Of a stretch of DNA of 64,000 bases, positions 10,206-19,815 are shown one piece after another. The first letter of the stretch is position 1. Every line of letters begins with the position of its first letter. The DNA lies in contig NZ_CP013650.1 of NCBI RefSeq assembly GCF_001466725.1, positions 124,001-188,000 of the forward strand, read 5' to 3'. Below the pieces are notes generated by a model. It was not told the DNA's origin, did no database searches, and was given only the letters and a program-made list of their open reading frames with translations. The position numbers and the translations under genes were made by a program. This stretch comes from Lacimicrobium alkaliphilum. Lineage in GTDB: Bacteria; Pseudomonadota; Gammaproteobacteria; Enterobacterales; Alteromonadaceae.

Positions 10206-10724
10206 CTATCTGGCGCCGCCGGAAGCGATAGCGGCGCTGATAACACTGGCAATGAGTTGCAGTATCTGTACATCTACATCGTCAAAAGCATTGGTTTTTG
10301 CGGAAAAGACTTTCAGTACACCGACCAGCTGTCCGTCAGTCTGTAGCGGAACGACCAGCATGGATCTGAGCCCGACTCTTTCACAGGCCTCGGCGTCCAC
10401 TCTGTTATCTGTGTTGGCGTCCTGGCAATTCAACACCTGACCTTTCTGAATACACAGGCCTGACAGGCTGGTATTGGCTTTGAGTCTTAATCCGATATTG
10501 TTTCTGGCCAAGCCCGTGGCAGCCATATAGACCATTTCATCCCCTTCAGCCAGTTCCACCACGCCGCCACTGGCAAAGGTCAGGTCTGAGGCCAGTTCTG
10601 CCATGCGCTCCATAATCTGTGTGGGATTAAGATGCTTACGGATAATTTCGGTTTGGGCGTCAATAACAGACAAAAGCTGCTGCTTAGTTAACAGTGAGGT
10701 AGAAATCGGCGATTTGCTTAGCAT
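10206..10724 (-). CDS. GAF domain-containing protein
   Basis: Small soluble protein of 172 residues made mostly of one GAF domain (about residues 30-168), including the common RSMLVVPL core strand and the C-terminal helix LIASVISAAIA. There is no attached output domain, so it is a free-standing GAF protein. Free methionine-(R)-sulfoxide reductases are also single-GAF proteins, but their conserved cysteine set is not clearly present (cysteines occur in LCIQKGQ, NCQDAN and EACERV). Ligand and role are unknown. It is transcribed alone, convergent with fbp. Confidence 0.75.
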   Translation of the reverse strand: MLSKSPISTSLLTKQQLLSVIDAQTEIIRKHLNPTQIMERMAELASDLTFASGGVVELAEGDEMVYMAATGLARNNIGLRLKANTSLSGLCIQKGQVLNCQDANTDNRVDAEACERVGLRSMLVVPLQTDGQLVGVLKVFSAKTNAFDDVDVQILQLIASVISAAIASGGAR

Positions 10725-10802
10725 GGATGCCAGAGCTCCGGGTTATACTGAGCATCCATGCTTTGTTATTATTATTTTTGCATTCAGTACATTCTGTTAC
10801 AT

Positions 10803-11420
10803 TTATTTTAGCAGATGGGGATCGAACTCGTGACCTAATTTTTGTGTTTTGGTGCGGATATATATCCTGTTGTCATCGGTGATGCCGTGATCTATCGGGG
10901 TGCGGGCAACCACCTCAATCCCCAGATCTCTGAGGGCCTGAATTTTACGGGGATTATTGGTCATCAGATTAACCTTGCTGACTTTCAGACAATCAAGCAT
11001 ATAGCCGCAAATACTGTAGTCGCGCAGATCCGCGTCAAAGCCCAGATGTTCATTGGCCTCTACCGTATCCATGCCTTTGTCTTGCAGATGATAAGCACGG
11101 ATTTTATTCAGCAGTCCTATGCCCCTGCCTTCCTGGCGTAAATAAAGTAATACCCCCTTGCCCTGCTCGACAATATTCTGCAGCGCTTTTTCCAGTTGAG
11201 CTCCACAATCGCAACGGGTACTGAAAAGGGCGTCACCGGTCAGACACTCAGAGTGAATACGTATGGGCACCACATCGTCTTCCTGCCATTGTCCGTATGA
11301 CAGCGCCACATGCTCCTGTCCTGAATGTTTCTCAACAAAACCATGGATAGTAAACTGACCCCAGCGGGTCGGTAAGCGGGCAGAGCTGATGTAATCAAAA
11401 AGCGGATCTTGGTGTTTCAT
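10803..11420 (-). CDS. ribA: GTP cyclohydrolase II
   Basis: First committed step of riboflavin synthesis: opens GTP to the diaminopyrimidine intermediate. It is 205 residues, the usual length of stand-alone RibA. The zinc ligands Cys59, Cys70 and Cys72 are in SECLTGDALFSTRCDCG, and the GTP-binding RQEGRGIGLLNKIRAY and NPRKIQALRDLGIEV segments are intact. The ATG at 11420 fits the family; an in-frame extension to 11483 has no support. It is separate from other rib genes here. Confidence 0.95.
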   Translation of the reverse strand: MKHQDPLFDYISSARLPTRWGQFTIHGFVEKHSGQEHVALSYGQWQEDDVVPIRIHSECLTGDALFSTRCDCGAQLEKALQNIVEQGKGVLLYLRQEGRGIGLLNKIRAYHLQDKGMDTVEANEHLGFDADLRDYSICGYMLDCLKVSKVNLMTNNPRKIQALRDLGIEVVARTPIDHGITDDNRIYIRTKTQKLGHEFDPHLLK

Positions 11421-11562
11421 TAGCGTCCGGGAGTCAATCGTCTTAGGGTATAAGCAATGGGTATCATTGCGGCCATTATACACCCAAGGCGCATCTTACG
11501 CCCTGGATATTAGCAATATACTGGTGCAGAGATGGCATTAAAAACCTGAAATTCCGGCTCAT

Positions 11563-14439
11563 TTAATCGATTTTTTCTGCTGATATTGTCAGTGGCGCGA
11601 ATTCTCTGATACTGGCCGGCCTGGCAACGCCATAACCCTGGGCATAATCGACACCGATTTTTCCCAGTTCAATCATGATTTCCTTACTTTCTACGAATTC
11701 AGCCACAGTCTGCATGCCCATGGCCTTTGCCACTTCTTTTATTGAGCGAACCATGGCCATGTCCACCGGATCAATAAGCAGATCCCTGACGAAACTGCCA
11801 TCGATCTTAACGAAGTCTACCGGCAGGCTCTTCAGGTACCCATAGGAGGAGAAACCACTGCCGAAATCATCCAGTGCAAACTGGCAACCCAGCTGATGGA
11901 AAGTCTTTATAAACTGTAAGGTCTCATCCATTTTGATAATGGCAACGCTCTCGGTGATCTCAAAACAAATCTTGTTATAGGGAATGGCATATTTTTCAAA
12001 GGCGTTGAGCACGAACAGACGCAACTCTTTGTCACCCAGAGAATGGCCACTGAGATTGATATTGGCCTTAACCAATTGCTGTTTATGCTGAGGATTATCA
12101 GCCAGCCACTTAAAGTAATGTTCTATCACCCACTTATCGATCTGGGCGGTCAGATTGTAACGCTCCGCTGCGGGTAAAAAGGTTCCGGGTGAAACCATTT
12201 CTTCGCCTTCCTCGCCGCGCATCCGCAACAGGATCTCGTAGTGATAGCCTTCGGCCAGTTTATGCAAAGGATGGTAATGCTGATAAAACAGTTCAAATCT
12301 GTCGTGTTGCAGTGCCTGATTAATCAGCGACACCCAATGCAATTCGGTTTCGTACCGCTGAATTTTCTCATCTTCCTTGGAGTAGGCGTGAATCTGATTA
12401 CGGCCCTCCTCCTTGGCCATATAACAGGCAGAGTCAGCCATGCTGAGCAACTGTTCGGAGGTTTGAATCTGTTCGTCATAGGGCACCAGACCAATACTGA
12501 TACCGAGAGTGAAAATGCGGTTTTCCCACACAAACCGGAATTGCTGCAATACATTCAGTAGTTTGTTAGCCAGCAGAAAGGCGTTGTCTTTGCTGGCCTG
12601 TTCCCCCTGGAGTAGCACGCCGAATTCATCGCCGCCGAGTCGGGCCAGCAACCCTTTGCCTTCGACCACATCATTAAGTTGCTTGGACAACTGTTTAATC
12701 AGGACGTCGCCAGCCTTATGGCCACAGGTGTCGTTGACCACTTTAAACTGATCCAGATCCATATACAGCAGGGTAAGTTCTTCGCCGCTCTGATTGGCCT
12801 GCTCCAGGGCAGATTTCAGACTGCGTTCAAACTCTCTTCTGTTATGCACGCCGGTGAGGGGATCATGGGTGGCCATATATTCAAGGCTGAGGTTGGACTC
12901 TTTACGTTCGGTAATATCGAAGATGGTGCCAAACAGATAATCTTCGTTATGCTCCCGGCGCAATTGCACCGATATGGAAAACCAGAACTCAGAGCCGTCC
13001 CGGCGTACGCCGCGGATCTCTTTGCCCATCACCACACCTTTTAGCCGCAGGTCATCCACCAGGCTGAGTCTGTCCTGCTGATTAGCATAAAACTGGGCCG
13101 TGGTCCGGCATTCCCGCAGCATCTGTTTTTCATCATCGTAGCCAAATAAGCTGCACATGGCGGGGTTTGTGGTGATCAACCGGCCGTCCATGGTTGAGGT
13201 GTACAATCCCTCCGCCGAATTGCGGAACAGATCATAGAAGCGACGCAAATCATTGATGGTATCGCTTTGCCGCTGCTGGCGTTGTTGATGCTTAACCTGC
13301 TCATGAGCTTCCAGTGCCAGTGCAATCAACAGCACCCCAAACAGGATCAGCAGCATCATATACAGGCTCAGGTCAGCGTCCAGTATCACGCCACTGAGAT
13401 AGAGCCCGGCCTGTACCAGCGCCACCAGCGCAATACAGGACCAGCCAATGGCGTAGATGCGATTGGGTCTGCCATCCCGACGATTACTGAAGCGCCAGGC
13501 CAGCACAAATTGCAGGGCCACAGTGGCGCCAGCGAGGCCGATGGCTGCGATCAGTTTCCAGTAATCATTCAGTACCAGCGCAGAGAAAAACAGCAGATAT
13601 GACAACACATAAGAGGCGTAGCGCCAATAAAGGGGGACGCCTCGTAACATCAGGTGAGAAACTTTGGCAGCATTGAACAGAACCAGGGCCGCCAGCACCG
13701 AGCTGATAACCGAAATATACAGAGACAACCCCGGGATCAACTGCGCCAGAATGCCTTCAATATTCAGAAATAACAGCATAAAGCTGAGGCTGGCCAGCGC
13801 AAACCAGAAGCGTACCGGGCTTCTTAACAGTACATAAGTGATCAGATAGTAGAAGAACAGGATCGCCAGGGCTCCGCCGATCATGCCGATCAGGGCCATG
13901 TTGACCTGTTCGGTTTTTATCAGACTCTCGTCATGCCAGAGTTCGGCCGAAAACACCATGGGGCCACTATCGGCAATGCGGAAGTAGACATCTAATTGTT
14001 CGCCGGATGACATATCCAGCCGGTTAACAAAGTGTCTGTGATTGACTTCTCTGGCAGACAACGGGCGCATGGCGCCCATCATCAGGGCTTTGCGAATACG
14101 CCCCCGGTCATCGAGTACATGAATATCCACTTCATCCAGACTGGGATTGGCAATAATCAGGTCAAAACGTTCCGGAGCACCGCTGTCATTGCGCACCCTG
14201 AAGCGTCCCCACAGACTCTGGTCTTCAGTCAGTGGCTCAATACTGAAACCGTTCTGCCAGCCAGCCATGTGCTGCACTTCCGAGAGCAGGGCATATTTTG
14301 GAGTACGCAAAAACTGGGCATACTCCTTGACGTCCAGATGCCCGAACCGGGCATCCAGTGTCAGAGTTTCCAGTGATTGTGCCGGAAACGGATTCAGCAG
14401 GGCGCTGAGCAACCAAATCAAAAAGCCTATTCGCTTCAA
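11563..14439 (-). CDS. Membrane-bound 7TMR-DISM / PAS / GGDEF / EAL cyclic-di-GMP protein
   Basis: Large inner-membrane signalling protein of 958 residues. Signal peptide about 1-23; periplasmic 7TMR-DISMED2-like domain about 45-170; seven predicted membrane segments about 180-378; PAS domain about 395-515; GGDEF domain about 525-685 with an intact GGDEF motif (602-606); EAL domain about 705-945. The cyclase site appears active and no RxxD inhibitory site is visible before it. In the EAL domain the signature reads EIL (735-737) but its catalytic Glu, NINLSG, EITES, DDFGSG (857-862), KIDGSFV and EFVE are kept, so phosphodiesterase activity is likely. Such proteins usually sense carbohydrates or other periplasmic ligands; the ligand here is unknown. 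Confidence 0.93.
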   Translation of the reverse strand: MKRIGFLIWLLSALLNPFPAQSLETLTLDARFGHLDVKEYAQFLRTPKYALLSEVQHMAGWQNGFSIEPLTEDQSLWGRFRVRNDSGAPERFDLIIANPSLDEVDIHVLDDRGRIRKALMMGAMRPLSAREVNHRHFVNRLDMSSGEQLDVYFRIADSGPMVFSAELWHDESLIKTEQVNMALIGMIGGALAILFFYYLITYVLLRSPVRFWFALASLSFMLLFLNIEGILAQLIPGLSLYISVISSVLAALVLFNAAKVSHLMLRGVPLYWRYASYVLSYLLFFSALVLNDYWKLIAAIGLAGATVALQFVLAWRFSNRRDGRPNRIYAIGWSCIALVALVQAGLYLSGVILDADLSLYMMLLILFGVLLIALALEAHEQVKHQQRQQRQSDTINDLRRFYDLFRNSAEGLYTSTMDGRLITTNPAMCSLFGYDDEKQMLRECRTTAQFYANQQDRLSLVDDLRLKGVVMGKEIRGVRRDGSEFWFSISVQLRREHNEDYLFGTIFDITERKESNLSLEYMATHDPLTGVHNRREFERSLKSALEQANQSGEELTLLYMDLDQFKVVNDTCGHKAGDVLIKQLSKQLNDVVEGKGLLARLGGDEFGVLLQGEQASKDNAFLLANKLLNVLQQFRFVWENRIFTLGISIGLVPYDEQIQTSEQLLSMADSACYMAKEEGRNQIHAYSKEDEKIQRYETELHWVSLINQALQHDRFELFYQHYHPLHKLAEGYHYEILLRMRGEEGEEMVSPGTFLPAAERYNLTAQIDKWVIEHYFKWLADNPQHKQQLVKANINLSGHSLGDKELRLFVLNAFEKYAIPYNKICFEITESVAIIKMDETLQFIKTFHQLGCQFALDDFGSGFSSYGYLKSLPVDFVKIDGSFVRDLLIDPVDMAMVRSIKEVAKAMGMQTVAEFVESKEIMIELGKIGVDYAQGYGVARPASIREFAPLTISAEKID

Positions 14440-14611
14440 AGCAGGACTTCGTTATTGTGATTATTTGTGCCAGTATAAATTCTTTGCCAGCCCATGAAAC
14501 CCCAAAGCGTAAAATTCAGCCAAATATCCGGACCGATCGGTATTCCTATGCAAATGCCTTGAGAAGCTGATACTTTATCGCTGGTGTCTATTTGCAGACG
14601 TTGCGTTATAG

Positions 14612-14664
14612 CAATCCACATAGATAATAGATCTCCCAGAGCGGACAATTATCTATGTGGATTG
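14612..14664. repeat. Perfect 17-bp inverted repeat (hairpin, 19-nt loop)
   Basis: CAATCCACATAGATAAT at 14612-14628 is exactly reverse-complemented at 14648-14664. It ends about 20 bases before the ATG of the cytochrome gene and immediately ahead of its ribosome site. It could be a transcript leader hairpin, a terminator for readthrough, or an operator. No T-run follows. Confidence 0.75.
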
Positions 14665-14683
14665 GTATTAAAAAGGAAAAAGA

Positions 14684-14989
14684 ATGAAAATCATTTTACT
14701 GGTATCTGCTTTACTTGTGAGTACCCCGATTCTGGCGGCAGACAAAGACGCTGGCAAGGCTAAATCAGCCACCTGTGTGGCCTGTCATGGCAGCAACGGT
14801 ATCTCTGCTATTCCAATGTATCCGAACCTGGCAGGACAAAAAGAAGCCTACCTGGCCATTGCCCTGAAAGCCTATCGTGACGGAACCAGGAAAAACATGG
14901 TAATGGCGCCGATGGCTAAGCCTCTCAGCGATGAGGATATCGCTAATCTGGCGGCCTATTACTCCAGCCTGGATCCCAGCGGCAAATAA
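14684..14989 (+). CDS. Small periplasmic c-type cytochrome (class I)
   Basis: Monohaem cytochrome of 101 residues with a cleavable signal peptide (about 1-18, ending LAA) and the haem-attachment motif CVACH at residues 31-35. The downstream [23 protein letters not shown] segment supplies the distal methionine and the C-terminal helix of the cytochrome c553/c4 half type. It is probably a diffusible electron carrier in the periplasm. It has a strong purine-rich ribosome site (AAAAAGGAAAAAG) and lies directly behind a 17-bp hairpin. Its redox partner cannot be told from the neighbourhood. Confidence 0.93.
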   Translation: MKIILLVSALLVSTPILAADKDAGKAKSATCVACHGSNGISAIPMYPNLAGQKEAYLAIALKAYRDGTRKNMVMAPMAKPLSDEDIANLAAYYSSLDPSGK

Positions 14990-15008
14990 TCAGACATAGC
15001 AGCGTCAG

Positions 15009-15338
15009 ATGCGGATTTTACTGATTGAAGCCGACAGGCAGTTATGCCAGCAACTGGCGCTGGTTCTGCAAAGTGGCGGTGGTTACAAGGTCACTCAGGT
15101 TTCATCGGCGCAACAGGCGGTACCGCTGTTGCTTAGTCAGCAGTTTGATCTGGCAGTCGGGCGTGCTGCAGCTCTTTGCCAGTTGCCGGTGCAACTTACC
15201 AGGATTGGTTTTGGTGCCCGGCCCGACGAAAAGCCACCCCGTTGTCTGGGCTGGATCGATTCGGTGATGCCGCTGCCCGGTTTCGCCGAACAGGTGCGAC
15301 AGCTCTGGCAGCAGCATACTACCGGCAGCGATCAGTGA
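15009..15338 (+). CDS. Degenerate receiver-like hypothetical protein
   Basis: Protein of 109 residues whose first half reads like a response-regulator receiver: MRILLIEADRQLCQQL resembles the acidic first strand, followed by helix, strand and a FDLAVG strand. The aspartate expected after FDL is absent and the acid pair is E-A-D, so it cannot be phosphorylated in the usual way. The C-terminal half is not recognisable. It begins 19 bases after the cytochrome stop with a weak ribosome site, and its end overlaps the stop of the convergent small membrane protein by 7 bases. It may be a pseudo-receiver or a decayed gene; function unknown. Confidence 0.5.
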   Translation: MRILLIEADRQLCQQLALVLQSGGGYKVTQVSSAQQAVPLLLSQQFDLAVGRAAALCQLPVQLTRIGFGARPDEKPPRCLGWIDSVMPLPGFAEQVRQLWQQHTTGSDQ

Positions 15339-15514
15339 TCCCCGCGCTCCAGTGCCAGTGCCGCCAATAACAACAGGACTACCAGTAACGCCGGCACGCC
15401 GATAAATTGTACCGCAGGTGCCAAAGCTATGGCCTGTTGCAGCCAGAAAGTCAGCCCCCAACCCGCCGCCAGGATCAGCAATATCAGATAAAATTTTCCA
15501 TGGGTACGAAACAT
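15332..15514 (-). CDS. Small two-helix membrane protein
   Basis: Protein of 60 residues with two predicted membrane helices (about 8-28 and 33-55) and charged ends. A purine-rich AGGTGTG stretch precedes the ATG. It lies between the receiver-like ORF and the GlxA-type regulator and points away from the latter. No family was recognised. The hydrophobic pattern and the ribosome site favour a real gene, but the small size leaves doubt. Confidence 0.5.
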   Translation of the reverse strand: MFRTHGKFYLILLILAAGWGLTFWLQQAIALAPAVQFIGVPALLVVLLLLAALALERGDH

Positions 15515-15609
15515 TTTTCACACCTCTTAGTTGATGGATTTTTAGTCTACTCTCTTGCATAGACAGCGATTAGTGGCAATAATGATAAAAAAGATGCTGA
15601 TATTGACAT

Positions 15610-16599
15610 ATGAAACATATTGCCATTCTTGCCACTGATAACGCGCTGGGTTCAGAGATAATGGGGATTAAGGATTTCCTTGCCTTTGCCAATTCCTATC
15701 AGCGTTTCCTTCATCCTGGTGCCAATCCCTTATTCGACAGTGAGATTTACTCTTCGAAGGGCGGAGACATAGTCTGTTCAAACGGTCTGTCGGTGCCGAG
15801 TAGGGGGGTAGCGGAGCTTGTTCCGACGGATGCCTTAGTGGCTGTGGCAGCCTATGCCTATGACAAAGAATCGTTGTTTTCTTATTTGTGTCAGGCCGAA
15901 GCCGTGAGCAGTGTCTTACAGCAGGCCGCATCCTCGGGCCAGTTAGTCGCCAGCCATTGCGTGGGCACGTTTGCACTGGCCGAAGCGGGGATATTAGAGG
16001 GTAAACGCGCCACCACCTGCTGGTGGATGAAAGAGGTGTTCTCCCGGCGGTATCCGGGGGTGGAGATGGTGATGGATGAGCTGGTGGTGCAATCTGACAA
16101 CCTGATCACCGCTGGCGCAACAACGGCGTTTTCCAGCATATTGATGAAGCTGGTGGAAGAAATGGTATCCACAGAGTTTGCCAATGGACTGTCTAAGATT
16201 CTGCTGCTGGACAGGCAAAGATTGTCGCAGAAGGTTTTTATGAATCCGGCGATGGTAATAGGACACAGAGACAGCCTGGTAACCAATATTCAGCTATGGA
16301 TGCGTCGTCATTACACCGAATCTGTTTCGCTGGACCAGCTCTGTGACAAGTTTGCGGTAACCAAACGTACCCTGATACGCAGGTTTAAGGCGGCGACCGG
16401 ACAAACACCGCTGGTCTATTTGCAACAGTTGCGTATAGAAAAAGCCAAGAATTTGCTGGAGGCCACTGATCAGCCCATCGAACGTATCGTCGAGCAGGTA
16501 GGTTATGACGACCCTGCTTCGTTTCGCCGCTTGTTTGTCAGTCACACGCAGCTTACACCCAAGGTGTATCGGCAGCGATTCAGCCTCAGTCCTGACTGA
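15610..16599 (+). CDS. GlxA-family transcriptional regulator (DJ-1/PfpI plus AraC HTH)
   Basis: Regulator of 329 residues. The N-terminal about 190 residues form a DJ-1/PfpI-like (class I glutamine amidotransferase-like) domain with the [16 protein letters not shown] nucleophile-elbow-like segment near residue 120. The C-terminal about 100 residues are an AraC-type double helix-turn-helix ([20 protein letters not shown], then [20 protein letters not shown]). Such proteins often control amine, betaine or amino-acid catabolism, but no target operon is adjacent. The 3' end overlaps the end of convergent ubiK by 14 bases. Confidence 0.9.
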   Translation: MKHIAILATDNALGSEIMGIKDFLAFANSYQRFLHPGANPLFDSEIYSSKGGDIVCSNGLSVPSRGVAELVPTDALVAVAAYAYDKESLFSYLCQAEAVSSVLQQAASSGQLVASHCVGTFALAEAGILEGKRATTCWWMKEVFSRRYPGVEMVMDELVVQSDNLITAGATTAFSSILMKLVEEMVSTEFANGLSKILLLDRQRLSQKVFMNPAMVIGHRDSLVTNIQLWMRRHYTESVSLDQLCDKFAVTKRTLIRRFKAATGQTPLVYLQQLRIEKAKNLLEATDQPIERIVEQVGYDDPASFRRLFVSHTQLTPKVYRQRFSLSPD

Positions 16600-16837
16600 G
16601 CTGTTTCTCCAGTTCACCGAGGCGGGCTTCCATGGCTTCAAGCTTTTCTCTGGTGCGCTGCAGCACATGGGTCTGCACATCAAATTCTTCGCGGCTGACA
16701 AAATCCAGCCGGCTAAGCTGAGACTGCAGCACCTGCTTGACCCGGGTTTCAGCACCCTCGGCCATATTTTTAACGCCCGGGGGAATGGATTCGGCAATCT
16801 GCCTGGCGATCTCTTCAATTTTCTTTGGGTCTAACAT
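16586..16837 (-). CDS. ubiK: Ubiquinone biosynthesis accessory factor UbiK
   Basis: Small coiled-coil protein of 83 residues (YqiC/BMFP family) that assists assembly or function of the cytoplasmic Ubi complex in aerobic ubiquinone synthesis. The N-terminal [14 protein letters not shown] start, the amphipathic middle and the C-terminal leucine-rich coiled coil ([15 protein letters not shown]) match the family. It fits with ubiX and ubiD elsewhere in the window. Its last 14 bases overlap the convergent GlxA-type gene. Confidence 0.92.
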   Translation of the reverse strand: MLDPKKIEEIARQIAESIPPGVKNMAEGAETRVKQVLQSQLSRLDFVSREEFDVQTHVLQRTREKLEAMEARLGELEKQLSQD

Positions 16838-16936
16838 AAGACGGTTTCGCTCCTGATAATTCTGGCAATAATAGCAAGGTATCAGTGCCTTGGCACGCGT
16901 CGCTGCGGCACTGATACTTTGCTGACTCGCGCATAA

Positions 16937-17305
16937 TTATCTGCCCAGTTTCTCAGCCATTTCTGAGGGGGCCATAATCAGGCCTTCTTCAGCAGGCAAG
17001 GGAAACAGCGCAATCTGGATTTCATCTTCTTCAAGTCCGGGAAGCCATCGCTGTTGCCACTCGTCCAGGCTGATGCTGTGTGCCCGGCAATGAGACCATT
17101 CGTCATTAACCCAATCCATAGCAAAGATTTCATCTGGCCAGACAGGAATGCAGTCTTCTTCATCTGTGGTCAGGATCATCGCGCCGTCGTCATCCACCAG
17201 AGTCCAGATTATCTTGTTCTCGACCAGTGCTGTAAGCAGATAAGCAGAGCGTTGTTCAGGGTTCTGAGCCAACAGGCTGTGCCTGTCTTGTGGGGTTGTG
17301 CTCAT
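16937..17305 (-). CDS. DUF2750 family protein
   Basis: Soluble acidic protein of 122 residues matching the DUF2750 pattern: an N-terminal helix with QRSAYLLTALVENKIIWTL, then VDDDGAMILTTDEEDCIPVWPDEIFAMDWV and a C-terminal LEEDEIQIALFPLPAEEGLIMAP. The function of the family is unknown. The ATG at 17305 fits the family start and lies 4 bases after the stop of the TIGR02647-type gene, with GGAGTAAC as ribosome site, so the two are co-transcribed. Confidence 0.85.
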   Translation of the reverse strand: MSTTPQDRHSLLAQNPEQRSAYLLTALVENKIIWTLVDDDGAMILTTDEEDCIPVWPDEIFAMDWVNDEWSHCRAHSISLDEWQQRWLPGLEEDEIQIALFPLPAEEGLIMAPSEMAEKLGR

Positions 17306-17309
17306 ATTG

Positions 17310-17552
17310 TTACTCCTGAGAGCCGGCAAGTGCAGAGGACAGAATCTGCGCATGCTCAATAAGATCATGGCCGAGATCCGTGAGGTAGCCGCCATCTGCC
17401 CGGTCGATGATACCTTTTTCAAACAGACGCTTTGCGGCGGCTATGGTACCAGGGTCGGCATCCTGGTGAATCTTCAGACCCTGATGGAGGCTGGACAGAG
17501 GAAACTTTAACAGCAGGTTCATTTCTTCAAGCATGGGTTGGGTAAAGGGCAT
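17310..17552 (-). CDS. TIGR02647-like small protein
   Basis: Protein of 80 residues matching a conserved short gammaproteobacterial family (TIGR02647 type, sometimes called DNA-binding): N-terminal LEEMNLLLKFPLSSLHQGLKIH, then AKRLFEKGIIDRADGGYLTDLG. The ATG at 17552 is preferred over the one seven codons upstream because GGAG lies just ahead of it and family similarity begins with MPFTQP. It sits in a row of same-strand small genes (17610 and 16937), likely one transcript. No function is established from sequence. Confidence 0.8.
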   Translation of the reverse strand: MPFTQPMLEEMNLLLKFPLSSLHQGLKIHQDADPGTIAAAKRLFEKGIIDRADGGYLTDLGHDLIEHAQILSSALAGSQE

Positions 17553-17609
17553 GTCTATCTCCGCATTATTCATTTCAGCATCAGGCCAGCCGAATGATCC
17601 AGAGCAGGG

Positions 17610-18110
17610 TCATTTGGCTGTGTCACTGATCTTCTTATACCGACCATCGAACAGACTCGACCAGCTCTGTCCCATGTCTTTACTGTATTGCCAGTGTTGA
17701 CGAACAGTGTTGTCTTCCATATTGGGTGTCCAGGTGATTCGGTGCAAGACTTTTTCGCCCTTATCGGTGATCCCCTCACCACTTAACTGCATATTGCCCT
17801 GTTGAAAACGGCCTTCAAGGACTAATAACAAACCGGTATTATCGACCCAGGTCTGATGCCAGAGGTCTCGTTTGGCGTCATAGATGTTGAAGCTCCTTCC
17901 TTCATAACCGTTGTCGGTTTTGTAGTGTTCGCGGATAACACAATTATTCAGGTCTTTACTGATATGATTGAGCCCGGCAAGCTGACCCTCAGCAAAGACG
18001 CGCCAGCTTCCCAGCCAGAAATCGAACTGATTGAAAGAATCTGACTGGCATTTGGCCATGGCAGGTAATGAAATCAGGGTGAGCAGGATGCAGACTGTCA
18101 GGATCCTCAC
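17610..18110 (-). CDS. Secreted DUF1579-like hypothetical protein
   Basis: Protein of 166 residues with a clear signal peptide (about 1-19, ending AMA-K), so periplasmic or secreted. The mature part starts with FNQFDFWLGSWRV, the typical opening of DUF1579-like beta-barrel proteins, followed by alternating strands and a QTWVD segment. No catalytic residues are recognisable. It is probably the first gene of a short operon with the two small genes downstream. Family assignment is by pattern only. Confidence 0.7.
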   Translation of the reverse strand: MRILTVCILLTLISLPAMAKCQSDSFNQFDFWLGSWRVFAEGQLAGLNHISKDLNNCVIREHYKTDNGYEGRSFNIYDAKRDLWHQTWVDNTGLLLVLEGRFQQGNMQLSGEGITDKGEKVLHRITWTPNMEDNTVRQHWQYSKDMGQSWSSLFDGRYKKISDTAK

Positions 18111-18331
18111 GGGCTTCTCCGATATACTATTTGTTTGTTGTGGCTAACAGCAAAAGTTAACACACTCTAGTTCAGGCAGAATGAAATTGGCAGCAGCCTG
18201 GTATCAACCGGGTCGAACCGGGGATCAGGAGCGGTCTGGCGGGTATCAATGTTGTCTGCATCGGCTTTCGTCTGGTAAATCGCATTTGTAGTTGTGAAAT
18301 AAGCAGCGCCCCGAGGAAATAAACGAACCTT

Positions 18332-19798
18332 ATGAAGTACAAAGACTTACGGGACTTTATAGACAAACTGGAACAGGCCGGTGAACTCAGACGCGTCACT
18401 CAGGAAATTGATCCGGTTCTGGAGATGACAGAGATCGCCGATCGGACTCTGCGTGCAGGCGGGCCGGCAATACTGTTTGAGAACCCCAGGGGGCACAACA
18501 TGCCGGTGCTGGTGAATCTGTTCGGCACACCGAAGCGGGTTGCGCTGGGTATGGGACAGGATTCAGTCGAGGCGTTGCGGGACGTCGGCAAATTACTGGC
18601 CTACCTGAAGGAGCCGGATCCGCCAAAAGGCTTTAAGGAGCTATGGGAAAAGCTGCCGCTGTTCAAACAGGTGTTGAATATGCCCGCCAAAGAGCTTAAG
18701 AAAGCGCCCTGCCAGCAAGTTGTCAGAACCGGTGATGAGATGGATCTGACAAAGATACCGATTCAGACCTGCTGGCCGGAAGATGCTGCCCCGCTGATTA
18801 CCTGGGGCCTGACCGTTACCCGCGGGCCCCACAAGAAACGCCAGAATCTGGGCATTTATCGTCAGCAGTTGCTGGGCCCCAATAAGCTTATTATGCGCTG
18901 GCTCAGTCACCGTGGTGGTGCGCTGGATTTTCGTGAATGGTGCGAGCAGCATCCCGGAGAGAACTTTCCCGTGTCTGTGGCATTGGGCGCCGATCCTGCC
19001 ACTATTCTTGGCGCGGTGACGCCGGTTCCTGACACCCTCTCAGAATATGCTTTTGCCGGATTGCTGCGCGGCGACAAAACCGAGGTAGTGAAATGTATCA
19101 GCAATGATTTGCAGGTGCCGGCCAGTGCCGAAATCGTGCTCGAAGGCTATATTGCGCCGGGCGAAACGGCTCCGGAGGGCCCCTATGGTGACCACACGGG
19201 CTATTATAACGAAGTGGATGACTTCCCGGTTTTTACTGTTACTCATATCACCCATAGAAAAGACCCTATCTATCACTCTACCTACACAGGCAGGCCGCCG
19301 GATGAACCGGCCATCCTTGGCGTAGCGCTGAATGAAGTCTTTGTGCCGATACTGCAAAAGCAATTTCCGGAAATTGTGGACTTTTATCTGCCCCCCGAAG
19401 GTTGCTCTTACCGGATGGCAGTGATCACCATGAAAAAGCAATATCCCGGCCACGCCAAGCGGGTGATGATGGGAGTCTGGTCATTTCTGCGCCAGTTTAT
19501 GTACACCAAATTTGTGGTGGTCTGCGATGATGATGTTAATGCCCGGGACTGGCAGGATGTGATCTGGGCGATTACCACAAGAATGGATCCGGCCAGGGAT
19601 ACCACCATGATTGAGCATACGCCTATTGATTATCTGGATTTTGCCTCACCGGTTTCCGGTCTCGGTTCGAAAATGGGCCTGGATGCTACCAATAAGTGGC
19701 CCGGTGAGACCAACAGAGAATGGGGGCGCCCTATAGTGATGGATGATAAGATCAAACAAAAGATAGACAGCATCTGGGACCAACTGGGGCTGGATTAA
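18332..19798 (+). CDS. ubiD: 4-hydroxy-3-polyprenylbenzoate decarboxylase UbiD
   Basis: Decarboxylates the polyprenyl-hydroxybenzoate intermediate of ubiquinone synthesis using prenylated FMN from UbiX. It is 488 residues, normal length, with full-length similarity: [14 protein letters not shown] start, [15 protein letters not shown], the cofactor-binding [12 protein letters not shown] segment with its conserved arginine, the [12 protein letters not shown] motif and the C-terminal DATNKWPGE. It is followed after 17 bases by fre, an arrangement also known in E. coli. Confidence 0.96.
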   Translation: MKYKDLRDFIDKLEQAGELRRVTQEIDPVLEMTEIADRTLRAGGPAILFENPRGHNMPVLVNLFGTPKRVALGMGQDSVEALRDVGKLLAYLKEPDPPKGFKELWEKLPLFKQVLNMPAKELKKAPCQQVVRTGDEMDLTKIPIQTCWPEDAAPLITWGLTVTRGPHKKRQNLGIYRQQLLGPNKLIMRWLSHRGGALDFREWCEQHPGENFPVSVALGADPATILGAVTPVPDTLSEYAFAGLLRGDKTEVVKCISNDLQVPASAEIVLEGYIAPGETAPEGPYGDHTGYYNEVDDFPVFTVTHITHRKDPIYHSTYTGRPPDEPAILGVALNEVFVPILQKQFPEIVDFYLPPEGCSYRMAVITMKKQYPGHAKRVMMGVWSFLRQFMYTKFVVVCDDDVNARDWQDVIWAITTRMDPARDTTMIEHTPIDYLDFASPVSGLGSKMGLDATNKWPGETNREWGRPIVMDDKIKQKIDSIWDQLGLD

Positions 19799-19815
19799 GG
19801 TAAAGAACACAGAAG

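Noticed and set aside
18111..18331. Possible leader structure before ubiD
   Set aside because: Some GGTATCAACCGG-like partial repeats were seen but no consistent stem or known riboswitch pattern.
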